Source of the DNA: Cytophagales bacterium
Lineage (GTDB): Bacteria > Bacteroidota > Bacteroidia > Cytophagales > Cyclobacteriaceae
NCBI GenBank assembly: GCA_029262955.1
Contig: JAJCYL010000116.1
Location: 1 to 6,701 of the forward strand
Direction of reading: 5' to 3'
DNA: 6,701 nucleotides
Within the stretch, counting starts at the first letter, position 1. Each line of letters starts with the position of its first letter. Position numbers and translations under genes: made by a program. Under the pieces are notes generated by a model. The model made no database searches and was not told where the DNA came from. It was given only the letters and a program-made list of their open reading frames with translations. Below are positions 1 through 6,701 of the stretch, one piece after another.

Positions 1-1809
1 ATTGACTCGAATTGGATCACCCGGTTCGTCAAAGAAAATTGAGCCTTCCGAGTTGATATTGTAGAATCGTTGACTCACACCCACCATGATGTCAGCGAAA
101 CTTACGTTGCGGTTAAAGTTATAAACAGCCTCTAAGTTGAACATGGTAGTTTTGTCTACAATTCTACTGCCGGTTAATGTTTCGTCCAGGTTGGAGTTTC
201 GAATCTGATTTCTAAGCGCGTTGAATTCATCGGAACCTGGAAGAGGTCTTGCAGGTCGACTTGGGTCTACAATGGTGCCATTGGGCAATCGGTTATCAGC
301 CGATCTTCTCCCTGAAGCCAAAGCTGCGTCCAGATTACCATTAATGAGAAATGACCTGGTGAATGTATCGATGTAGTCTTCAAACCACAGTGCATCGTCT
401 TTCCAGGTTGAGTTTAAAAAGATCGCAGTATTGCCGGCATCATAAGTATCTCCGGCATTTTCTTGTATCCCCCAGGCTCTAACAAAAAAATCAGGACTTC
501 TCAATTCTAATTTACCATTCCAGGCATTAAAATTTTTAAGTGAGAACCTATTTTGAGCGGTATAAACCGTAGTTCCTTTTCCGTATCCAACCTGACCACT
601 AAGCTCCAATTCTTCATTTATCCTGTAGTGCAAAGACAAATTAGATAGCAGGTTTTCAGTATCGTAGTCCACCAATTGGTCCTCCAAATAACCGGTTCGC
701 GTTACATTTTGATCAGGGAACTGATCCACGATCCCCTGTACTACGGCGTCATACTCAGGGGTACCTGGAGTCAAGCCCTGGCTATCGGCAACACCTGCAC
801 CAACGGTAGGTGCTATATCTTTAAGATTGATGCCCACTTCGTCCCCGTATACATTAACTCCATCATATCCTTCATTGGATTCTCTTGTGAGAGAAAGGTC
901 TGTTGGATCAGTTCTGTCGCGAGTGTCTAGTGCATGCCAATCTATTGCCTTGATATAGTTGATATTCCATTTAAATGCGAATCGATCATTAAAAGCTTTG
1001 GCGTATCTCAGACTGAAATCATACATAGGTGCAGGGTTGTCTCTGTAATCTGCACCGACATGCATTATTCCGGTTTGCATCGATGCACTCAAACCCTGGT
1101 AATCAAAAGGGTTTTTACTTTGCATTAAGACAGTTCCGTTAACACCTCCGGCACCATAAAGCGCGGAAGATGCTCCCACCAATAGCTCGACACTTTCTAC
1201 ATCCAATGGTGGAATACCAAAGATATTTCCCGCGGCAAAGCTTAGACCAGGGATGGCATTATCTACTCCATCTATCATTTGATTTACCCTGAAATTTGTA
1301 TTTCCATTAAAACCTCGGGTGTTAATAGTTTTAAAAGTGAAGCTCATTTTGTGAATATCTACGCCTTTAAGGTGTGCGATGCTTTCGTAAAAATCCCTTG
1401 CCGGTGTATTTCGGATGGCCAGGATATCAAGCTTTTCAATCGACACTGGAGATTCCAGGATACTCTCTTCGAACCTTGAAGCAGAAACTACTACTTCCTG
1501 CCCAAGAATGGCAGATTCCATTAATTGGATGTCCAGGTTCGTATCAGTTTCGGTGATTTCGAATTCCTGCCCGGCATAACCTACACTGGTAAAAATAATT
1601 GTGAACGGGAGGGAGGAATTTGTATTAAGACTAAATTGACCAGAAGCATCAGTAATGGTACCAACTAGCTTGTCTTTGATTTTAATATTTACTCCTATTA
1701 GTGCTTCTCCGGTTTCTTCAGTAACCGTTCCGCGAATGATACTTTGTGAATAAGAGTTGACAAACAATAAGAATGAAAGAATTGAGGTTAATGCAATTTT
1801 GGCCTTCAT
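1..1809 (-). CDS. TonB-dependent outer-membrane receptor, 3' end cut by window edge
   Basis: This gene encodes the N-terminal 603 residues of a TonB-dependent receptor, an outer-membrane barrel that imports a bound ligand using TonB energy. The frame is open from the ATG at 1807-1809 to the window edge. Residues 1-22 form a signal peptide (MKAKIALTSILSFLLFVNSYSQ). About 26-98 match a carboxypeptidase-regulatory-like fold (RGTVTEETGEALIGVNIKI, then GTITDASGQFSL), common on Bacteroidota receptors. A TonB-box-like stretch, EVVVSASR, lies at 105-112. The plug domain follows to about 232, with TRGF at 164-167, MIDGVD at 178-183 and GASSALYGAGGVNG at 212-225. The rest is alternating aromatic barrel sequence. 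The family usually runs to 800-1000 residues, so 200-400 are probably missing. The TonB box is not of the SusC type and no SusD partner is visible, so a SusC-type glycan receptor is less likely. The ligand cannot be deduced. Confidence 0.95.
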   Translation of the reverse strand, partial: MKAKIALTSILSFLLFVNSYSQSIIRGTVTEETGEALIGVNIKIKDKLVGTITDASGQFSLNTNSSLPFTIIFTSVGYAGQEFEITETDTNLDIQLMESAILGQEVVVSASRFEESILESPVSIEKLDILAIRNTPARDFYESIAHLKGVDIHKMSFTFKTINTRGFNGNTNFRVNQMIDGVDNAIPGLSFAAGNIFGIPPLDVESVELLVGASSALYGAGGVNGTVLMQSKNPFDYQGLSASMQTGIMHVGADYRDNPAPMYDFSLRYAKAFNDRFAFKWNINYIKAIDWHALDTRDRTDPTDLSLTRESNEGYDGVNVYGDEVGINLKDIAPTVGAGVADSQGLTPGTPEYDAVVQGIVDQFPDQNVTRTGYLEDQLVDYDTENLLSNLSLHYRINEELELSGQVGYGKGTTVYTAQNRFSLKNFNAWNGKLELRSPDFFVRAWGIQENAGDTYDAGNTAIFLNSTWKDDALWFEDYIDTFTRSFLINGNLDAALASGRRSADNRLPNGTIVDPSRPARPLPGSDEFNALRNQIRNSNLDETLTGSRIVDKTTMFNLEAVYNFNRNVSFADIMVGVSQRFYNINSEGSIFFDEPGDPIRVN

Positions 1810-1880
1810 TAATGAGAGGATAGTAAGGTTTGAATAAATTCCGGCTAAGATAAATGGTTTTTGCTATTGATTTTTCGTCT

Positions 1881-1914
1881 TAAATCTAACTTTTCACTCA
1901 ATAATGGGAGCAAA
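1881..1914 (-). promoter_or_regulatory. Candidate promoter for the TonB receptor
   Basis: On the minus strand TTTG (1911-1914) is followed after 22 nt by TAGATTTA (1881-1888). This resembles the Bacteroidota sigma-factor pattern TTTG at -33 and TAnnTTTG at -7, with one mismatch in the last base of the -7 box and a slightly long spacer. It would give a leader of roughly 65-70 nt before the ATG at 1809. The match was made by eye and is weak. Confidence 0.3.
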
Positions 1915-1926
1915 GGATAAGAAATC

Positions 1927-1943
1927 AATGATCTGTTATCATT
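1927..1943. repeat. Short inverted repeat, possible operator
   Basis: AATGAT and ATCATT are perfect reverse complements around a 5-nt centre (CTGTT). The repeat lies just upstream of the candidate -7 box of the lipoprotein gene. Its size and two-fold symmetry would suit a dimeric regulator, but 6-bp arms in AT-rich DNA arise often by chance. Confidence 0.25.
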
Positions 1944-1959
1944 TCTATTAGAATAACCT

Positions 1960-1967
1960 TTAATTTG
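1960..1967 (+). promoter_or_regulatory. Candidate -7 box for the lipoprotein gene
   Basis: TTAATTTG differs from the Bacteroidota -7 pattern TAnnTTTG by one base and lies 27 nt before the ATG at 1995, giving a plausible leader of about 20 nt. I could not find a convincing TTTG -33 element at the expected distance upstream. In an AT-rich gap such a match can easily occur by chance. Confidence 0.2.
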
Positions 1968-1994
1968 GCAATTATTCAACAAAATTTGACAACT

Positions 1995-2681
1995 ATGAAA
2001 AAAGTAAACATCCTGAAATATCTTTCAAGATTACTCTGTCTATTAATTGTGACCTCAATGACGGCTTGCGGTGATGATGACGACGACGACAATGATGACA
2101 ATGATGACGCACCCGCGGTTGATGAGTTAGTTAATACCTATACATTTACTTCTGCTTCATTTAGCGAATCAACGGTGATCGCTATCAATAGCCCTGCTGA
2201 TCCAACCATGTTTGTGCCTGCACCGTTTGCTGTTGATGATGATGGCACTGCGTTTTTGGTAGGTGCAATTGAAGGAGCTGCCGAATGTGCAGAGGGAGTT
2301 GATGTTGGTATTGAATTGCGGGAAGATGGAACTTCATTCTATGTATGCAATGGTGACGGAGTTGAGGACCAACAAGGAACCTGGGTTGTAAATGCAGATC
2401 GAAGTGTCTTTACGCTTACGATTACTTCTCTTAAAGTGGATGTTATTCTAAGTCCATGGACGCTTACAAGTACTCAATTATCCGGAACAGCTACTATACC
2501 GTTACCGTATGATGCTACTTTAAATCTATCTACAGGAGCGCAGAATGTTGCAACCGGCGATCCTTTACCACAATCTTCAGTTGATCTTCTGGCTGCGGGT
2601 GGTTTAACAACTTTGAGCGCAGGTGATCTTAATATCCAGACCGTAACAATGGAAATCACATTTACTGTGGCTAGTTTCTAA
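1995..2681 (+). CDS. Lipoprotein with poly-Asp segment after the lipobox, possibly lipocalin-like
   Basis: The 228-residue product begins with a lipoprotein signal peptide: basic MKK, a hydrophobic core, and the lipobox MTAC with Cys25 as the lipidated residue. Gly26 is followed by six Asp and an N-DD-N-DD tract (27-38). In Bacteroidota, acidic residues just after the cysteine form the lipoprotein export signal that sends lipoproteins to the cell surface, so surface display is a reasonable inference. The mature part is acidic and Thr/Ser-rich with a beta pattern. Cys98 and Cys118 could form a disulfide, and the segment ending GTWVVNADRSVFTLTI (128-143) resembles lipocalin-like domains of this phylum, though I do not recognise the family firmly. 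The ATG at 1995 is chosen over an in-frame TTG at 1965 because it starts directly with the signal peptide. The gene is divergent from the TonB receptor and ends before a strong terminator. Confidence 0.88.
   Translation: MKKVNILKYLSRLLCLLIVTSMTACGDDDDDDNDDNDDAPAVDELVNTYTFTSASFSESTVIAINSPADPTMFVPAPFAVDDDGTAFLVGAIEGAAECAEGVDVGIELREDGTSFYVCNGDGVEDQQGTWVVNADRSVFTLTITSLKVDVILSPWTLTSTQLSGTATIPLPYDATLNLSTGAQNVATGDPLPQSSVDLLAAGGLTTLSAGDLNIQTVTMEITFTVASF
2073..2108 (+). repeat. GAT/GAC/AAT codon repeat encoding an Asp/Asn tract
   Basis: Twelve consecutive codons, all GAT, GAC or AAT, encode Asp27-Asp38 (D6-N-DD-N-DD) directly after the lipobox Cys-Gly. The mix of GAT and GAC suggests selection for charge as well as triplet slippage. 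The tract is in frame, so gain or loss of a unit would change the acidic export segment without breaking the gene. Confidence 0.8.
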
Positions 2682-2703
2682 GAAATAGAATTAGTTCGTT
2701 CGA

Positions 2704-2745
2704 AAAGAGCTACTCCAATTTTTTGGGGTAGCTCTTTCGTTTTAA
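2704..2745 (+). terminator. Rho-independent terminator between convergent genes
   Basis: A 13-bp stem pairs 2704-2716 with 2725-2737 (AAAGAGCTACTCC against GGGGTAGCTCTTT, with a single G-T wobble). The loop is AATTTTTT, and the stem is followed by a short T-rich tail on the plus strand (CGTTTTAA). It begins 23 nt after the lipoprotein stop. The minus-strand gene stops at 2742, inside the tail, so the same hairpin probably ends that transcript too, although its minus-strand U-tract (CTCTTTTCG) is poorer. Confidence 0.85.
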
Positions 2746-3512
2746 TAAAACTGAATCTTATACTTTATATACATATTGACAGCAGGAATACTGCTATCAA
2801 ATGTCCGGCCATATCCTGGGATGGCAACCACATCTAAAGGTTCAAATGAATCATAGCTGTTGAGGACTCTCAACCTTCCAATAAAACCTAAGTATAGATT
2901 CTTTCCCAAATGACTTTCTGTGCCCAAGGTGAATTCAAACCAATCTCCCCTGAGGGAATTTCTTTCAATTGACTCTTCCAATGAATTAAATAACCCACTT
3001 GGGCCCTCAATCTCAATAACCGCTCTGTCGTTAAAAAAGCTTGAGCCATAGTTGAAACCGATATTAAGTCGACTTTTGGCACCCAATGTTTTTGTGTATC
3101 CAATACCTACCCGGGCATAGTTTCCACTTACTTCGTAGTTGGCATTTTTGAAGAATCTGGCCGGACGTATCCGGCCTCTACCCAATTCTGCCACCAGCAG
3201 GATATGCTCCATCACTTGAACCTGGAATCCCACTTCCGCTTTGTTCTCAACTTCTGTAAAGAAACTAAACAATTTGGGGTAATCGAAGTATACTGAAAGC
3301 GCACTAACCAGAGGATATCGAACGGAGTCCTTTATTCGATTAGTTTTATTGTCTTCAATCAGGATTGTGGAGTCTACAGGAGTGATTTCTCTGACATATT
3401 CGAAGGTCTCTGACACGGCACTACTTGTACTATCTTGTAGCACCTGGCCCAGGGAAAAAGTTGAGGTCAGGGAAAGACCAAAACTAAAAAGAAAGTGTAA
3501 TCGACGTGTCAT
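2742..3512 (-). CDS. Outer-membrane barrel protein resembling DUF6048
   Basis: The 256-residue product has a signal peptide at about 1-22 (basic MTRR, a hydrophobic core, then a cleavage region near SLGQ). A short linker follows, and from about 68 to the end there are alternating beta strands with many aromatic residues, ending in Phe-Tyr as outer-membrane barrels often do. The pattern VAELGRGR (107-114), NYARVGIGY (131-139), GDWFEFTLGTE (189-199), KNLYLGF (204-210) and IPGYGRTFDS (231-240) matches what I recall of DUF6048, a Bacteroidota-specific family of unknown role. ATG 3512 is preferred to an in-frame GTG at 3530 because it starts at the signal peptide and has GGAAG just upstream, though only 2 nt away. 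The start lies inside the preceding gene (29-bp overlap), which suggests translational coupling. The assignment is from memory of the motifs, not a search. Confidence 0.85.
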   Translation of the reverse strand: MTRRLHFLFSFGLSLTSTFSLGQVLQDSTSSAVSETFEYVREITPVDSTILIEDNKTNRIKDSVRYPLVSALSVYFDYPKLFSFFTEVENKAEVGFQVQVMEHILLVAELGRGRIRPARFFKNANYEVSGNYARVGIGYTKTLGAKSRLNIGFNYGSSFFNDRAVIEIEGPSGLFNSLEESIERNSLRGDWFEFTLGTESHLGKNLYLGFIGRLRVLNSYDSFEPLDVVAIPGYGRTFDSSIPAVNMYIKYKIQFY

Positions 3513-4215
3513 TACTTCCACAGACTTCACATGAATTTACGGCCTCCTTAAAGGTATGACTACCAATTTTAATATTGGATACAACAACTTCAATTCTTGA
3601 TTTTTCATCTTCGTTAAAAGCTCTTTCATACTCCAATAATAATTCGTACTTGATTCCGGTAATAAATATTGCATATCGGGTGGAATCATCATTTATTGAT
3701 AGTGGGAATCGGAATGTTTCTAAGCTATCCACACCAAAACTAAATGAAGTTTCAGTAATGGTGGACGTCAATGAATCAATTCTAATCCTTCCACTTTCAA
3801 TGTCTGCCTCAGTTAATTTGAGCGCATTTACTTTTTCTTGCTCTTCTATTCGTAAATTCTGAAAATCAGTAAAGGTTGTTTGAAGCGAGTCCGTTTTTTC
3901 TTGTAACGAATTACGTAACCCTTCGAGGTCCAACTCACTGTCTGAGACCAACAGTTCGAGTGATTGTATGCTGTCGTTATAGAATTGGATTTCTCCAGTA
4001 ATCAACTCCAATGTCATATTGATGGTGTCTATCTCGGAGTTTAGAAGGGCAATGTTCTCCTGGATCGTAATCAGGCTATCTAGATTGATAAATTTAAGTG
4101 TTACAGCTGGCTCCTTTTGAAGTGGTCCACAATCATCACAGTTTTCACAACTGTATAACAACAGTCCAGGCGTTCCGATAAAGAACGCTAGTAAAAGAAT
4201 ACCTGCTCTTGACAT
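3484..4215 (-). CDS. Lipoprotein with long coiled coil, resembling DUF6452
   Basis: The 243-residue product starts with a hydrophobic signal ending LYSC, with Cys23 the probable lipidation site. Cys26 and Cys29 follow (CENCDDCG), and a CEVCG motif (Cys229, Cys232) lies near the C-terminus. The start (PAVTLKFIN, 36-44) and end (FPLSINDDSTRY, 170-181, then beta strands and the Cys-Gly) resemble DUF6452, a Bacteroidota lipoprotein family that I recall beside DUF6048. Between them, residues 48-153 form an unbroken coiled coil, with mostly Leu or Ile at a and d positions for about 15 heptads. As I recall, typical family members are shorter and lack this, so it may be an insertion or a lineage-specific form. 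The stop lies inside the next gene (29-bp overlap). priA ends 44 bp upstream and no terminator lies in the gap, so one operon is likely. The function is unknown. Confidence 0.85.
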   Translation of the reverse strand: MSRAGILLLAFFIGTPGLLLYSCENCDDCGPLQKEPAVTLKFINLDSLITIQENIALLNSEIDTINMTLELITGEIQFYNDSIQSLELLVSDSELDLEGLRNSLQEKTDSLQTTFTDFQNLRIEEQEKVNALKLTEADIESGRIRIDSLTSTITETSFSFGVDSLETFRFPLSINDDSTRYAIFITGIKYELLLEYERAFNEDEKSRIEVVVSNIKIGSHTFKEAVNSCEVCGSNDTSITLSF

Positions 4216-4259
4216 CTCACTGTAAAATTACGCCATAAACCATCAATTAGAACGACCGA

Positions 4260-6701
4260 TTAAAAAGGATCTACATCAAAATTTACAATCGTACTCCTTA
4301 ATTCCCTATCAGTACTTATTACTGAAACGGAATCTTTGAGTAAATCTTTTACTTTCGAGAGGTTTATTTTGGATTTCTCTATCTTAATCAAAAGCTCCAT
4401 ATGGAACTGATTCCTGATTTTGTTTACAAATGGTTGCTTTGGGCCCAACACTCTTTTGCCCAATTGATTCTTTAGTGTATCGCCTAGCTTGGATGCAGCT
4501 AGCTCAACCTTTTGCTGATCCCTGTTTTTAATGACGATCTTTATCAACCTAAAGAAGGGAGGATATTCGTATGTCATCCTGTCACCAATCTCGGATTTGT
4601 AAAAATCAACAAAGTCTTGGGTGACGAGATGTTGTATAATTGGTTGATTGGGATCTGTGGTTTGAATCACTACAAGGCCTGCAAGTTCTCTTCGTCCCGC
4701 CCTTCCGCTTACTTGAGTTACCAGTTGAAAACACCTTTCAGCCGAACGAAAGTCAGGGAAATGAAGCATCCGATCAAGGTCAACCACACCCACTAACTGA
4801 ACATGGTCGAAATCCAGACCTTTTGTAACCATTTGCGTCCCTACCAAAACATCAATGTCCCCTTTTTCGAACCCGTCAATCAATTGTTGATACCCATATT
4901 TATTTCTTGTTGTATCCAGGTCCATTCTTTCCACATGGGCTGTTGGCAAGAGCAATTTCAAGTCCTCTTCGATTTTTTCTGTTCCAAATCCAATCGTTCT
5001 AATTCGGTTAGACCCACAGGAGGGACACTGTCGAGGTGCTGGTTCTTTATACCCACAATAATGGCATCGGAGTATGTTGCCGTACATGTGATAAGTTAAA
5101 CTGACGGAGCAGTTTAGACATTTAGGAACATGTGCACACTCATCACAAGAAAGAAAAGGTGAGTAGCCTCTTCGGTTCTGGAATATGATTGCTTGCTTTT
5201 TTGCTGCAATTGTGTTTTCAAGTTCATTGATCAACTCCTTAGAAAACTCCCCCTTGAGAGTCTTCTTCTTTCGGCCTTCAGTAATATTGGCGATTTGAAC
5301 TGTTGGTAAGACGGAGTTTCCAAACCTGTCTGAAAGAGTGACATGTCCGTATTTATGCTCCAGGGCATTGTAGTATGACTCAAAGGACGGTGTGGCGGAG
5401 CCTAAGATTGTTTTGGCATGATGAAGCTGACCCAAAACAATTGCCGTATCTCGTGCATTATACCTGGGAGATTGTTCAAATTGTTTGAACGATATTTCAT
5501 GTTCCTCATCAACGATAATGAGAGAGAGATTTGCAAATGGAAGAAATACGGAAGAACGAACGCCGACTACAACATCGTACTCGTTGTTTAGTAATTGCCG
5601 CCAAACTTCTACTCGTTCATTGTCAGAGTACTTGGAATGATAAATGCCAAGCCGATCTCCAAAAAACTTAGTGAGCCGCTTGACAATTTGCGTAGTCAGT
5701 GCGATTTCGGGTAGCATATAAAGCACCTGGCCACCGGCTTCAATAGCTTGTTCAATGAGGGTGATGTATATCTCTGTTTTACCACTTCCTGTTACTCCAT
5801 GCAGAAGAGTGACATCTTTTTCCTGAAAAGAATCTACTATTTGTTCAAGAATTTGCTGCTGAACATCAGACAGTTCTAAAGAGGATTCCGATTGTGCCGG
5901 AGTCCGTTCGATTCTGGAAACTGTTTCGGTATATTCTTCAAAAATGCCGCTTTTAATCAACGACTTTAAGGACGAATTTGAAAGTCCGGCCTTTACAGCT
6001 TTGGATTTTTCTATACCGGCTTCGTTTAGTTCTGGCTTGGAATATACCGGGACTTCACGTAAGTAATAGAGCAATAAATCCGTTTGTTTGGGCCTTTTTT
6101 CAAGGTCACTAAAGACAGCTTGCAGTTCTTGCTGTTTAGTATATGGAGGGGCAAGCCGAATCCGCTTAACCTTCTTCGGTTGATACTTATCTTTAACTTG
6201 TTCTATCAGTAGAACAGCATCCTTTGAAACCAGAGATTTAATGATTTGATAAACCTGTTTTATCTCAGCAATTTCGGAGACTTCCTGATAGCTAAGTAGC
6301 TTATTTTTATTTAACGAGTGAAGAATGATGTGTTCCTGGTCACTGAATTCATAAATGGACTGCGCAAGATCGAATTCAGGGTGTAGTTGTATAAAAGATA
6401 AACTGGAGAGCTTCAGACCTGCTGGAAGAACATTGGATAACACTTCTCCTTGTGTTGACATATAGTAATCTGCACACCATTCAATTAGCTTCAACTGATT
6501 TGGCAAAAGCGAAGGCTGGTCATCAAGAATATCCAGGAGGTATTTGGCTTCATATAATTTGGGTGGCCGTTCATGAATATTGCGGATGACACCTGTCAAA
6601 ATTTTTTTTCTTCCGAACTGAATGATCACTCTTTTACCCTCCTCTACAATGGGATTGAATTCGAATGGAACTCTATAAGTAAACAACTTGGGAATAGGTA
6701 C
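4260..6701 (-). CDS. priA: Primosomal protein N' (replication restart helicase PriA), 5' end cut by window edge
   Basis: PriA binds stalled or collapsed forks, unwinds the lagging-strand arm with ATP and helps reload the replicative helicase. The visible 813 residues begin VPIPKLFTYRVPFEF, part of the 3'-DNA-binding domain. The true start is off the edge, and probably only about ten residues are missing. A winged-helix region follows. The helicase core carries Walker A GVTGSGKT (302-309 of the visible part), the DEEH box (398-401), GSATPSFES (434-442), GTQMVTKGLDF (621-631) and QVSGRAGR (663-670). Eight cysteines in four CxxC pairs (519/522, 528/531, 546/549, 559/562) form the two zinc sites typical of PriA. 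The C-terminus ends NFDVDPF, also characteristic. The E. coli protein has 732 residues and Bacteroidota forms are usually above 800, so the length fits. No frameshift or lost catalytic residue was seen. Confidence 0.98.
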   Translation of the reverse strand, partial: VPIPKLFTYRVPFEFNPIVEEGKRVIIQFGRKKILTGVIRNIHERPPKLYEAKYLLDILDDQPSLLPNQLKLIEWCADYYMSTQGEVLSNVLPAGLKLSSLSFIQLHPEFDLAQSIYEFSDQEHIILHSLNKNKLLSYQEVSEIAEIKQVYQIIKSLVSKDAVLLIEQVKDKYQPKKVKRIRLAPPYTKQQELQAVFSDLEKRPKQTDLLLYYLREVPVYSKPELNEAGIEKSKAVKAGLSNSSLKSLIKSGIFEEYTETVSRIERTPAQSESSLELSDVQQQILEQIVDSFQEKDVTLLHGVTGSGKTEIYITLIEQAIEAGGQVLYMLPEIALTTQIVKRLTKFFGDRLGIYHSKYSDNERVEVWRQLLNNEYDVVVGVRSSVFLPFANLSLIIVDEEHEISFKQFEQSPRYNARDTAIVLGQLHHAKTILGSATPSFESYYNALEHKYGHVTLSDRFGNSVLPTVQIANITEGRKKKTLKGEFSKELINELENTIAAKKQAIIFQNRRGYSPFLSCDECAHVPKCLNCSVSLTYHMYGNILRCHYCGYKEPAPRQCPSCGSNRIRTIGFGTEKIEEDLKLLLPTAHVERMDLDTTRNKYGYQQLIDGFEKGDIDVLVGTQMVTKGLDFDHVQLVGVVDLDRMLHFPDFRSAERCFQLVTQVSGRAGRRELAGLVVIQTTDPNQPIIQHLVTQDFVDFYKSEIGDRMTYEYPPFFRLIKIVIKNRDQQKVELAASKLGDTLKNQLGKRVLGPKQPFVNKIRNQFHMELLIKIEKSKINLSKVKDLLKDSVSVISTDRELRSTIVNFDVDPF

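Larger units (their letters stand above)
1810..1994. promoter_or_regulatory. Divergent intergenic regulatory region
   Basis: This 185-bp AT-rich gap separates two genes that point away from each other, so it must hold promoters for both the TonB receptor (minus) and the lipoprotein (plus). No open frame of note and no RNA structure was recognised. It contains imperfect matches to the Bacteroidota promoter pattern on each strand and one short inverted repeat, listed separately. Neither start codon has a good Shine-Dalgarno sequence, which is usual in this phylum. Confidence 0.7.

Noticed and set aside
676..1556. Several plus-strand open frames of 60-84 codons
   Set aside because: They lie antisense to the TonB receptor, whose continuous 603-codon frame and recognisable domains explain this DNA. 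Their translations show no domain or signal.
1965..1994. TTG-initiated N-terminal extension of the lipoprotein
   Set aside because: The ten extra residues (MAIIQQNLTT) would precede an otherwise typical MKK signal peptide and overlap the likely promoter and leader region.
2704..2745. Hairpin considered as a small RNA or recombination site
   Set aside because: Its place between two convergent stop codons, the strong stem and the T-rich tail are fully explained by a terminator.
2474..3103. Minus-strand open frames of 61 codons (2474-2659) and 71 codons (2888-3103)
   Set aside because: The first is antisense to the poly-Asp lipoprotein. The second is an alternative frame inside the DUF6048-like gene. 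Neither shows a recognisable feature.
3575..3862. Plus-strand open frame of 95 codons
   Set aside because: It is a shadow of the coiled-coil lipoprotein gene. The minus-strand frame has a lipobox, regular heptads and operon context.
4512..5099. Overlapping plus-strand open frames of 62-98 codons
   Set aside because: They are antisense to the conserved C-terminal half of priA, including the zinc-cysteine region, and have no coding signature of their own.
6684..6686. TTG as the start codon of priA
   Set aside because: The reading frame continues upstream to the window edge as VPIPKL, which matches the usual PriA N-terminus, so this codon is an internal leucine and the gene is 5' truncated.

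Overview
The window looks like ordinary chromosome from a Bacteroidota bacterium, probably of the Cytophagia type (the class is inference). The evidence is a TonB-dependent receptor with an N-terminal carboxypeptidase-regulatory-like domain, lipoproteins with acidic residues after the lipobox cysteine, a pair of genes resembling the Bacteroidota-restricted DUF6452 and DUF6048 families, moderately AT-rich DNA and weak Shine-Dalgarno signals. No RNA gene, insertion sequence, CRISPR array or phage gene was seen.

Layout from left to right. Positions 1-1809 (minus) hold the N-terminal 603 codons of a TonB-dependent outer-membrane receptor, whose 3' end lies off the left edge. A 185-bp divergent intergenic region (1810-1994) separates it from a plus-strand gene for a 228-residue lipoprotein (1995-2681) with a run of aspartates right after the lipidated cysteine. 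A strong hairpin terminator (2704-2745) sits between this gene and a convergent minus-strand cluster. Read in the direction of transcription, that cluster is priA (6701 to 4260, 5' end off the right edge), a coiled-coil lipoprotein resembling DUF6452 (4215 to 3484), and a small outer-membrane barrel protein resembling DUF6048 (3512 to 2742). The last two overlap by 29 bp.

How the genes may work together. PriA restarts collapsed replication forks in the cytoplasm. The two genes after it encode envelope proteins, so the grouping is probably positional or co-transcriptional rather than a pathway. The coiled-coil lipoprotein and the barrel protein are the likeliest true partners, because of their overlap and shared destination. 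The TonB receptor and the poly-Asp lipoprotein are both predicted envelope proteins and are divergently transcribed. A shared uptake function is possible but is not shown by the sequence.

I did not find a convincing new defence, mobile or RNA-based system. The most notable feature is the lipoprotein at 3484-4215, which has about 15 unbroken heptads inserted between two Cys-containing segments.
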